Positions 13,609 through 23,872 of a DNA stretch of 64,000 nucleotides are shown piece after piece. Source of the DNA: Brugia malayi (lineage: Eukaryota; Nematoda; Chromadorea; Rhabditida; Onchocercidae); assembly GCF_000002995.4 (NCBI RefSeq), contig NW_025062475.1, positions 372,001 to 436,000 on the forward strand. The letters run 5' to 3'. The translations under genes were made by a program, and so were the position numbers. Each line of letters opens with the position of its first letter. Within the stretch, counting starts at the first letter, position 1. The notes below the pieces were generated by a model. It had not been told where the DNA came from, made no database searches, and worked only from the letters and a program-made list of their open reading frames with translations.

Positions 13609-13616
13609 AATTATCA

Positions 13617-14714
13617 CTGAAAATTGTTGTTCTTATCAATTTGAATATTTTGCTTAAAATGAATTTTAATCAATTAACATTTTTAGTGTTTGAAATGCAA
13701 ACAAAACTTTAAAACTTTTTAAAATTTGATTTTCCAAAGTAGGAAATGAAATTATTGAGCGGAAATTGATTATTTTGATGTATGAATATTTGAAATTAAT
13801 ATGAAAATTAAGAATTTAACTATTAAATTAAATTTTCATTTTTACGCCTACTGGAAAAACTACTAGTTACAGTGTTTACATTATTATCGCTCATCAACCA
13901 AATTAATTTGATATATGAGTGGTTTTAATTGCATTTAAAAATTGTTGTTTAGGAACAAACAATTTTACTGTTATCAAAAATTTGTTTGTTAGAAAAAATG
14001 GAAAAGACCAAATTGTGATTTAATAGCTCAAGTTTGTGGAGTAATATATAGGAAACTGAATAAAATGAGGATTGGTTGAATAAATAGCAGTAAATTCTAT
14101 ATGTCCTTAAATATGTCAACAGGTGGGAAAAAAGAATGAATTTCAAAGAACAAGTGTGAAATAATTAATAAAGAAAATAAAAATTTTCCTTGATATAATA
14201 AATTTCGACATTTCATAACAGAACAATTCAATTTCCTTGTTAATAGCTTATATTCTCATTTTAAAAAAAAAAAAAAAAAAAAAAATGAATGCATTGTGAG
14301 AAAATTTTTACTGTCAAAAGTAATTTATTTTCTCAGAAATAATACATACGTAAGTAATACAATAGTAATAAATATTATGACTAAGACTTAATTTTGATTC
14401 TATATACTAGTAGTATTTAAATTTTTCAATGGCATTTTCCTAGACAAAGAGGAAATGACAATTTCATAAAGCTTTTTAATTTTATTATGTACTTTACATA
14501 TTTTCATTTAAAAAAAAAAAAAAAAAAATACTAATAATAAATCATTTTAATTGTGTAGCAAAGACTTAAATGATATTAGTATGCAAATTTCTTAATAAAA
14601 CATATGCATTTTTAATGTAAATATATTTAATATCTGAAATTTTATAATTATTAAAAATTTTACCTCTTTTTTTTACCTTCAAATATATATAAAGTAATTA
14701 TTGTAGGAAAAAGA
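13617..14714. other. Intergenic, nothing recognised
   Basis: AT-rich spacer between the divergently arranged receptor gene and the small membrane-protein gene. It contains two poly-A runs of about 20 (14262-14285 and 14511-14528). It presumably carries both promoters, but no motif can be named. Confidence 0.5.
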
Positions 14715-16122
14715 ATGCTTATTGGAATGCGGTCATATATGATAATTGCCATTGTTTTGTTGCTAATGCAACTGATAAGATCAAATCAAATCATCTCAAG
14801 ACATCATTTATCGCTTTTTATCGAACAACAATGGTATAATAATGTATGCACTTTTTTTTAAATTTTAAATTTTAAAAGCTACATTTCTTTTCAAAAAAAT
14901 AGACTATAACTGATATTTCAAAAGCTAAATCATTGCAATATAATTAATATTAATAATAATAATAGTAATAGTAATAATAATAATAATAATAATAATAGTA
15001 ATAGTAAATAATATATTGTAGATATCACTGATATATCGATTAAATGATTGCAAATATTCTAAAGTGAAACTGCAAATTTTTAACCAAAATTTTATCATTG
15101 TCAGCAGAACATATGGGTGCAATGAAGTTATCAAAATGATATTTGGCACAAATGTTAAAGCAATACAAAACAGATCAGATATAATTGAATGGGTTATACC
15201 ATACAGTTATATGAAAATGACAAGTTGGGTAAATAATCTTATAATAGAATTTATCAATGCATGATACATGATTGATAAGGAATAAAAAAAAAAAAAAAAA
15301 AAAAGAAGAAACGAAACTTCTCAGTTGATCTTATAAGTTTTAGTTAATTATAATTAATTAAAATAATTTCTGTGAACTTTTCATTAAATGGTAATTAAAC
15401 ATATCGTAGACCAATATTGTTACAATTGCTAAGTTTTATTATATTTCAAAGAATATTTATAGCGTAACGGTTGTTATGATAATGCATATTTTGATAATGC
15501 TATCAGAACTGATAACGGATCAGTTAGAGTGGATATACGCTGTGATAAGAGACGATTACGTGTATGGCCACGTATATGGAAACGATTTGTTCAGGAAAAT
15601 ACGCAAATGCATCATCCATTCGCAGGTTTTTTCTTTTTTTTTTTTCTTTAATTGAATTTACTATTAAAAATATCAATAGAATGTTATCATCATTTTATTA
15701 TCAGTTTCATTCATTTAATTTCAATATTTCGTGATAAGATTTTTAAAAAAAAAAAAAAATAATAATTGGAGAAAGTTTTTACTTTTAAAAACATACATTA
15801 TTTTATAGATGCACTTTTTTTCTTTTTTTTTTTTTTTAGTTAATATTTATGAAAGTAATGAAAGACTTTTTACGATTACAATCGGCGCTTTATTATATTT
15901 TATATTTGGAATATGTTTTTTAGTTACTAATTTAGCATATCTATCTGGAATATATACAGTTCATAGTGCTTCTATCATTCCAGAAGTAAGTTAATTTTTA
16001 TAATTGTTAAAAAAAGAAAAAAAAAAAAGTGGAAAAAAGAAAAAAACAATCTAACGAAACAGGTGTTTTTTCCAAATCAAATAATATGTTTCTCAAGGTG
16101 CAATTAATAGCTTTGTTGTTGC

Positions 16123-16153
<31 letters not shown>

Positions 16154-16304
16154 CGAAGCTAAATAAATTTAATTTTGTTAAGTCATAGAGGACAAGAAAT
16201 GTTAAGATGAAAGAGTTAAAAATGTAAATATATGTTAATAAAATATTTTCTTTTTTTAGAAGAACGAAAAAAAGAAACAACGAAACAAACGAGAAAAAGA
16301 ATAG
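14715..16304 (+). CDS. Small single-pass membrane protein, unknown family
   Basis: Four exons, 14715-14843, 15463-15625, 15840-15985 and 16260-16304, join in phase to 160 residues. All three introns are GT-AG. The protein has a signal peptide (hydrophobic core IIAIVLLLMQLI), a short lumenal or extracellular domain with two cysteines (about C47 and C70) and an NGS glycosylation sequon (about N61), a Trp/Arg-rich stretch (RVWPRIWKRF), one transmembrane helix at about 107-127 (FTITIGALLYFIFGICFLV), then a short cytosolic end finishing in a highly basic 14-residue last exon (KNEKKKQRNKREKE). A TTGTAG acceptor lies 8 bases before the ATG, and a poly(A) signal lies 9 bases after the stop. I do not recognise the family; topology suggests type I. 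The last exon could be alternative, since readthrough at 15986 gives a stop after two codons. Confidence 0.6.
14940..15008. repeat. AAT/AGT trinucleotide microsatellite
   Basis: Imperfect run of AAT and AGT triplets inside the first intron of the small membrane-protein gene. Confidence 0.85.
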
Positions 16305-16313
16305 AATACAATC

Positions 16314-16319
16314 AATAAA
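16314..16319 (+). terminator. Poly(A) signal AATAAA
   Basis: AATAAA begins 9 bases after the TAG of the small membrane-protein gene. This is unusually close but supports that stop as the real gene end. Confidence 0.5.
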
Positions 16320-17164
16320 AAGTTATTTATTCTACAAAAAAGTTAAAAGCTAAAAAATCTAACATTTTTTTTTTTTTTTTTTTTTTGAGGACAATAATAA
16401 AAATAGCTAAAAGTTTTTAGAGAAGAAAATGTTAAAAGGGGAAGAAAAAGTGATAAAAATGATAGTATGAAACAAATAATTTGAATGTATCATAATTGTT
16501 ATTATATTAAAAGCTACAAATAAATGTACCAATTAAAATTTTTAACTTTTGTTATCATATTAGAAAATATATTTTATAATAAATTATGATGCATAAAAAA
16601 AATATATTGAAAATTTTTTGATTTAAAATATTTTATATTACAAATAATTAATGGTATGTTTGTTATAACGTTAAGTAATTAATTTTATTCTTGTTGAACT
16701 ACACTTTAACTGCTATACTTTAAACTCTCGATACTTTCTTTTTTTTTTTTCATCATTTCATTTGCTAAATGTTTACATCAAATTTTGAACATTTGTAATA
16801 ATCTATGCTAAACATGTATTCTTTTAATTTATATTGATTTTTCAAGTAATGACAAGCAATTTTTATGTTTGAAATTTGAAGATCAATTATTATCGCTTAA
16901 CTTAAGTGGATGGAACTTTACTGATAATAGCTCTTACTCACACTTACAGCAAATAGTAGTGGAATTTAAATTTAAAATTTATGAAGTGGTTATTTTTTTT
17001 TTCTCGGCATCTAGACATAACATATACAAATTTAACCATTACTCTTTGCTCTTAAGAGTATGTCAAAGAGGTTAAAGTTGAAAATTGAACATTGACAGCA
17101 AAATTTTCAGATTGTAAATTTAATTAGAAGTTGATTAATCTAGACGGATGGTAATTACCTGAGC

Positions 17165-17280
17165 TAAACGAGTTCCATTTGCATAGATTTAAAATTAGGT
17201 TAGCATACTTTATCAAGTCAGGTAACGGATGCACAATCCTCGTAATTCATTTTAAAATTTTTTTAAAATTGTCAATAATC
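17165..17280 (+). repeat. Direct duplication, copy 1
   Basis: Diverged direct repeat of 17563-17680; the shared order of CATTTGCATAGATTT, TTAGCATACTTT, CAAGTCAG and CATTTTAAAATTTTT is clear by eye. Confidence 0.7.
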
Positions 17281-17562
17281 AATAGATAATATATCATAAG
17301 GCTGATTATGGTACCAATTAAAATTAATAATAATAATAATAAAAAAAGAAAACAATGAATATATATCCTTCATATTCTCGTATCAATATAAAAAACTCTA
17401 AACATAAATTCCAATCATTTATAATAAAAACAATTTATAACTATATTTAAAAAAAAAAAAAAAAAAAAGTTAAAAACATAAAGAAAAAAGAAAGAATGCT
17501 CAAATAAAAATACATAACAAATAATAAGTTTTCACATTTAGCTATATTTAAATATAAATAAC

Positions 17563-17680
17563 GAGTACCATTTGCATAGATTTGAAATTAAAATTATCCC
17601 TTCGGTTAGCATACTTTGTCAAGTCAGATAAAGGATGTACAATTCTTATAATCCATTTTAAAATTTTTAAAAATTACTCC
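17563..17680 (+). repeat. Direct duplication, copy 2
   Basis: Second copy of the unit at 17165-17280, with a small insertion (AAAATTATCCCTTC) relative to copy 1. Confidence 0.7.
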
Positions 17681-19973
17681 AAAATTTTTTAAATACTTCA
17701 AATTTTAACTATTTAACATTTAAAATAAATTATCTATATCATTTATTTCTAAATAATTATCATATAAAATATCAAAAAAAAGATTATCGAAAAGATTTGT
17801 TTAGTATTTGAAAAATTTTACATGGATATTAGTATAAAATCTTTTCATCCATAATAAAGAGATACAAGTGAAAATTTTAAATGATAATAATATATTTAAA
17901 ATATACAATTACAAATTCAATAAATACCAACAATAATACATTAACAATAGTATAATCCATCCGGAAATAATGAAATGCAACGTATTTGACGGAATGATAA
18001 CGTGTTTTGATAATTAGATACGAGTACGACTTTATAATTTTATAGAATATTAAATCTGAAATTGGCAATCTTTCACAATTTGATATGCATTTTTACGGAA
18101 TGAATGATGTGCAATGCAAGTAATGCAAGTTGATATGATTATCAATTATAATCTTTATGCATGCATGCATGCAACTGAAAATATTTATAAATGATAATTA
18201 ATTGATTAAATTTTATCATTTATTTAACAAATATGATTAATTCATTTCAGTATTCATTCAGTTTTCGAATTTTACTTATTTTATCATTATTCTTTCATTT
18301 CTCAAAAAGCTCACTTTTCTTTTTTTTTTTTTTTTTTTAGTAAATCTTATTTGAAATTTAAGAAATGAAAGCATTGAATCAAAAAATTGATAAACATTGA
18401 TATTTTATCACTTGTTACTTATAGAGTGATTCATTTTGATATAAATAATAATAGTAGTAGTGGTGGTGGTGGTGCAGAGTAAAAGTGAAATATTTTGAGT
18501 TAAATTTTTTTTTACTGATAAATAGAAAGTAAATTGTTAAAATTGAAGAAACAGAGAAGTAAAGATTTTTAGCAAATAATCTTTTCTCATTTCAAATTTA
18601 GTAATTGATATGTGATAAAAAAAAAAAAAAATTCTAAGAGATATCTGATACGATTGACTAAAGCATATAGAAAGTATTTTTGTATGTGTAATACTTCAAG
18701 TATTTTAACCACTAAACAAAATTAAAAATTAGTTATATTTAAGAAAAACAAAAACCCCAGTATGAAAAAATAATTTAGTGAGAAATGAATTTTAATTAAA
18801 TTTTAATGCTTATTTAAATACAAATTTTTATTTTTGGATGAATAATTTTTATGTGAAATTATTTTTTCGTTTTTCTTTTTTTTTTTTTTTCTTCTTTTTT
18901 CACTATTTCAATTTAATTTGAGATTTATGATTTTTTTTTTTTGAAATTCGTAACAGATTTCTTTATGTGATAAATTTTTATATGATAATTAATATTCATA
19001 TTATTTATGCGATAAAATTTTTCTTTCCACTTTTTTTTTTTTTTTTTCGATAATATCCAATATTAAAAGTTAACATTTTCCAGAAATTTTTTTTTTTTTC
19101 ATATTTCTCATTTCATTATTAAATTTTGCCAATAATTTTTTGAAAAATATTATTATTAACAAATTTGTTTGATTTATTGTTTCATTTTCAAAAAATTATT
19201 TCATAATTACTATGAAATATTTGTAGAAGAAATGAATGAAAGAAAAAAGAAAAAATGTGACATATTTAATTGAAATTTTAAAATTTATTGCTGACAATAA
19301 TAACAAATTAGATAGAATTGGTAATTTTATCAGAAATTATTCCACTAAATTTTAACAATTATCATAGCTCAGCAAAGAAATGATTACATCGAGAGGGTAT
19401 CCCCGGAATGTCACATCTAAATGTCACATGAAATTGTCACATTCTCTTCCAACCATCCAACCATCCATCCATCCTATCGTCCCAAAAATTGTCATTTATA
19501 GTCAAACGCATTCATTTCATTTATTTGGATCAACGCCAAGTGCATTCTTCATTTCCAGACACATTCACACTCTCTGCAAAACTCTTTCTTTTTCCTCTTC
19601 TCTCTTCCTCTCTCTTTCTCACTCTCTCTCTGTGCATAAAACAAACATTTTTCTTAACTCTCATCATCTGACACTCTCTCATTTTTTTATGTGACATAAA
19701 CATTTTCATCCAATTCTTCATCAATAACTTTTATCATCTATCACCTCCTCACAATTCATCATCTCTTCTGCTCTGTGCATCTGTTTGTCTGCTCGCCTGC
19801 ATGTCTAGCCCTTTGCTATATACTTTTTTATTATGTCTGTTCATATATATATGCGCCTAAAAGATAAGCCTATGTGTCGCGTTATAGCTCAATAAATGAC
19901 CTGCGCAAATGTTTGAATTGAGCGTTGTTGTGCTATTTTTCAAAATCTCACAATATGTCAGACAAGCATATAC

Positions 19974-19995
19974 CTCTCTCTCTCTCTCTCTCTCC
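19974..19995 (+). repeat. TC dinucleotide run
   Basis: About ten consecutive TC units. Confidence 0.9.
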
Positions 19996-20492
19996 TCTGT
20001 TTCTTTTCTCGTCTACTGTCATCTAATATCTTCTTGCAAGGTCACTTCATTCGTACTTCTTTCACTGCGACAACATTCGCTCACTCTTCACGAATATGTT
20101 TACACGTTATTCGCTTGATCTTTACCCTTTTATATTTTTGCGTCCGTTCCATTTGTTAATTTAGTCCACGTGACGTTTCAGTGACAATTTGAATGCTTTT
20201 TAAGTGTCAGTAAATACTAACATTTCTTTCTTTATCGATTAACTGTAAACAAATGCATTAGTTAGTGAGACGTAATCATTCATTCAGTATGTTTCATATT
20301 TCGTCAACTGTCTGTCTCACATACAGTTTTAATAATTCAATCATATATTTATAAATTATTCCTTTATGTGTGTTTTTTTCGCTTATTTTTTTATTTGATT
20401 ATTGTTTAAAAAATCAGAATTGTATGCTTATTTATTGGAATATTAAAAAAATGACATCATTGCATCCCTCTTTTCAATTATTCATGAACGTG

Positions 20493-20607
20493 TTGGAAGG
20501 AGCGGAAAAGGCGAGAAAGCATTGAAAGGGAGAATTATGCAGGTGCAAGTGACCTTGGTGACAGCTGTGACTGGTTGCACCCCGGTACCGCCATGTATTT
20601 GCAACAC
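20493..20607 (+). repeat. GC-rich conserved element, copy A
   Basis: About 115 bases that recur in inverted orientation at 49388-49498. The most conserved part is roughly TTATGCAGGTGCA through TATTTGCA, with only a few substitutions over about 70 bases. It contains GGTGCAA and TTGCACC arms 26 bases apart that could form a 7-bp stem, E-box-like CAGGTG and CAGCTG sites, and CGGTACCG. Function unknown; it could be a dispersed repeat, an RNA gene or a regulatory element. Confidence 0.75.
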
Positions 20608-21160
20608 TGTTGCTTATAATGAAGTGGAAAAGTCTATCGAATTTATTATGATATTAGTTCAATATATCAACTTTCTATCAGTTATTTTAGTTTTGATTTT
20701 TCTTCAAGAAATTAATATTTTAATTCAATCCCTTTTATCAATAGTACAGTAGCTATCTTTTCTTATTTGCACTCTAATTTTATCCCATTTCTTTTCTTTT
20801 CTTTTTTATAACCAATCATGTGATAGCAATTTAATTGCATTCATTTTTCGCTATTCCTTAATTCAAATCATTCAATATTGACAAAAGCATCATCTGTTAT
20901 TCATTTAGTTTTAATATCGTTTTTTTTTTTTTTTTCTATTTTCAGTCATCTGTTCTTTCAACTATTTCACTTTATCCTTTCTGCTTCTACTACTACTACT
21001 ACTGTTTCTCTATTGCAAATTAATTTCATTGTTAAATTAATATTACTTATTTATACAGTTTAATTTTAATCTTTGAATCCAAATAGTTCCATCATATTTA
21101 TTGATAATTTCAAATTAGAAAGTATTTAGCAGACAATTGACTATTTTCATTCTTGACATA

Positions 21161-21178
21161 CACACACACACACACACA
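21161..21178 (+). repeat. CA dinucleotide run
   Basis: About nine CA units, followed by ATAC/GACA short repeats. Confidence 0.9.
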
Positions 21179-21365
21179 ACATATATATGTATAGGATAGA
21201 CGGACAGACAGACAGACAGATACTTATTATATTGGCAAGAATGATGTGTAAGTGCAGAAGAATACAAGTTATATTCAATCCTGAAAATGCATTTTGTGCG
21301 GTGTGTTCGGTATTTGTGATGATGGAAGTACACTGTGTCACCAATAATAAAATGACAAACGAGAA

Positions 21366-21411
21366 CGAGAGAGAGAGAGAGAGAGGAAGAGGTGGAGAGA
21401 GAGAGAGAGTG
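21366..21411 (+). repeat. GA-rich dinucleotide run
   Basis: Two GA runs interrupted by GAAGAGGTG. Confidence 0.9.
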
Positions 21412-21590
21412 TCCAGATAGTTGCAATATTTTGGACTGTTTTGAAATAGAGATGAGTTTCGTTTCAGTTTGTCCGTTCGTGCAAGGACGATGTGAAAGAA
21501 AGGATGCAAATAGAGTATGTTAGAAAAGAGGAAAGAAGAGTGATGAACTAAAAAAAAAAAATTTGATTTGATTGCAGTCTGCGACGTAAT

Positions 21591-21611
21591 GCATGCATGC
21601 ATGCATGCATG
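21591..21611 (+). repeat. GCAT tetranucleotide run
   Basis: Five tandem GCAT units, which are self-complementary; a shorter run is present at about 18161-18172. Confidence 0.85.
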
Positions 21612-21749
21612 GTGGTCCATCTGTCTACGTGTAACATTTGCTATCTTATCTCTCTGAATAATATAAAATTATAAAACCTTGCATAGATGTATTGTATCGT
21701 CTTGTCACCATTATATTTGATATATGTAAGGTTTAAGTATATACGTATC

Positions 21750-21872
21750 CCTGTGTATGTGTGTGTGTGTCTGCGTGTATGTTATGCATGTAAATGTATG
21801 TATGTGTGTGTGTCTGCATATGTGTTATGCATGTAAATATGTATGTGTGTGTGTGTGTGTATGTATGTACGC
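21750..21872 (+). repeat. GT-rich microsatellite cluster with a near-duplicate unit
   Basis: Three GTGTGT stretches separated by ATGTTATGCATGTAAAT-type spacers; the spacer occurs twice, so the unit is a diverged tandem duplication of about 45-50 bases. Confidence 0.8.
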
Positions 21873-22325
21873 GTAGGTGTGAATGTGTGCCACAGCTGCT
21901 TAGCTGATAATAACATTCCTGTTGTGGTTCAGCTCTTCCACGATGGATAGTGTGAATCGATGTGAATTTAACAACTTTCATTAAGATGTCTCCCTATTTT
22001 GACAGTCATTTCGTTGTCACTATTTTTCATTATTTGATCATTTTGTGATCTTCATTTTAATCACTCATCATTTTAATAATTCATTTGGGAGAAGAAATGG
22101 ATGGAGAAAATGATTTTCTGTGTCATTCATAATTTAACTGATTGAGGAAATTGACATCATTGTAGGAATTGTATTTATTAGTTATGAGATCGATCTTTAT
22201 CAATATTCTTTACAATTCATCTTGAAAATTATTTACTTTGTTTGGAGAGAGTCTAATCTATCATCTTATCTATCACTTTGTATTGTTCCTTTTTGACTGT
22301 GCAGTTTTCCTCTTTTTGTTTTGTC

Positions 22326-22360
22326 CTGTCGTGTCGTGTCGTGTCATGTCGTGTCGTATT
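22326..22360 (+). repeat. GTGTC pentamer array
   Basis: About six tandem GTC/GTGTC units with one GTCAT variant. Confidence 0.85.
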
Positions 22361-22804
22361 GTTTGAAATGACTCACTGTTGTTGGATAATTTCCGAGTGG
22401 ACGATTTAATTGCAAATTTTTTAATGCAACTAAACTGATATTGGGATTTGTTTGTCTCACAGATAAAAATTGGGTTCAAGTATGCTCTATATTACCATTA
22501 TTTTATGTTAATAGTGCGATAGTTGATCGGTGGATATTTTGATTGGAACTTGTTTATTGTGACACTGACGTGGTTTGTAAATTTTTTTTTCTTTTGTAAT
22601 GGTTGCATTGTTGATCTGTTCGTCCACCTTACTTATCAAGACCTTTCGTTCCACCCAATTTTTCCTTTTTTCTACACCGCAAGCGGAGTAGGAAAATGTT
22701 TTGTAATAACTACTGCAAGAAAAGGCAGGTAATGTATCATTCTTCACTGGCAGAATTCCATTTGCAATTCAGCCTCTACCCGGCGGCGCTGGTATGTTTT
22801 TTGC

Positions 22805-22836
22805 TTACTTATCAATCATTTCTGATTGATAAGTAA
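22805..22836. repeat. Perfect 14-bp stem, 4-base loop hairpin
   Basis: TTACTTATCAATCA and its exact reverse complement are separated by TTTC. The arms carry the GATA-factor core TGATAA in both orientations. It lies about 1 kb before the mtm-3 start, just after a GC-rich patch that ends in a possible splice donor (GTATGTTT at about 22792). Confidence 0.85.
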
Positions 22837-23872
22837 TGTGGTTTGAAAGATTGTGGTTTGTTTATAGTTTGCACATTATATAATCTATCTCTTGTAAAAA
22901 ATTGCAAGGATATCAAAAGATAGAAGACTTTTTAACGGATCGAGTTGGCTGTGCAAGAGGGAATGCAAGAGAAATTAAGTTAAATACGTAATTCAAAAAA
23001 ATCTTAAATAATTTAGCAGATAAAATCTGCCAAGTTTTCTTGGAATTTATCATCACAGAGTTAAGTTAATTCTAAGAATTGTAATAAAGTTGTAATTCTT
23101 AGAGTCAGAGACGTTTCTGGAGTTAGGGACTTCGCCCATAATTCTAGAGTTACATTAAGAAGTTCCGAAATTGATCTTAAATACATTGCCGAAAACAGTT
23201 GATTGTAACGATGCAAAGGTAGTAAATTCTCGATTGAGTATTAGAAAAAATTTTGCTTACTAATGGAATGTTATAATGTTAATATTACATATATTGTAGT
23301 GGATGGTGAATTTCAAGGTCGATAATGCAAAAAAGCTTTCGTAATGACTAACTTTTCAGCTTTTAAGAATCCTTCTTTAACTAACCTCATTTGATTTTTT
23401 GTCTGTTTCTCTCTCTCTCTCTTTTTTTTTTTTTTTTTTTTTGCGACGCATATAATCGTGTCATCGTTTTTAATCAAATGTTGAATGTTATTCGTTTTAG
23501 ACAATTTTACGTGGATCTGGTTTGACGATATTCGAACAAAAAAAAGCGTTGTCGTACACTTTCCATCACTTCGAAAGCATTTTCAACAGTATTTCGGACG
23601 AAAAAAAAAAAAGAAAAAAAACATTTCTTTCTCTTCACAAATTCCAGTTTTGTGGTACCTAACGGAAAGTGAATATTTGTCATTATCGCATTTCGACGAG
23701 TGTTGCTGTGTGGCTGGTCAATAGCTTTTACCTTACAATTCTTCGTTACCTGTTATAACTACTGGACGAGAAATTTATACCTGTAGAAACAGAGTGATAT
23801 CGCTGTTAGTGATAATAGCAGCGGTAGTAATAGTGCTAGTAGTAGATTAAGCATCCAGAAAGCTGGAGTAGT

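Larger units (their letters stand above)
16320..19370. other. Intergenic AT-rich region with a two-copy duplication
   Basis: No gene recognised. Numerous T and A runs. About 110 bases at 17165-17280 recur at 17563-17680, sharing blocks such as CCATTTGCATAGATTT, GGTTAGCATACTTT and TCAAGTCAG, separated by about 400 bases. Short GGT repeats lie at 18458-18475. Small reading frames at 16869-17075 (plus) and 17877-18068 (minus) have AT-driven composition and no splice context. Confidence 0.5.
19371..22790. other. Compositionally distinct non-coding block rich in simple repeats
   Basis: This stretch is visibly less AT-rich than its flanks, with pyrimidine-rich tracts (about 19560-19680), TC, CA, GA and GT dinucleotide runs, a GTGTC pentamer run, GCAT tandem repeats and one copy of a GC-rich element (20493-20607). 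Reading frames here arise from the repeats. No exon series was found. It may be the upstream regulatory region of mtm-3 or hold a non-coding transcript; both are inference. Confidence 0.4.

Noticed and set aside
21147..21620. 157-codon minus frame with a hydrophobic, Ser/Cys/Val-rich sequence
   Set aside because: Driven by CA, GA and ATAC repeats, with no splice context or recognisable domain.
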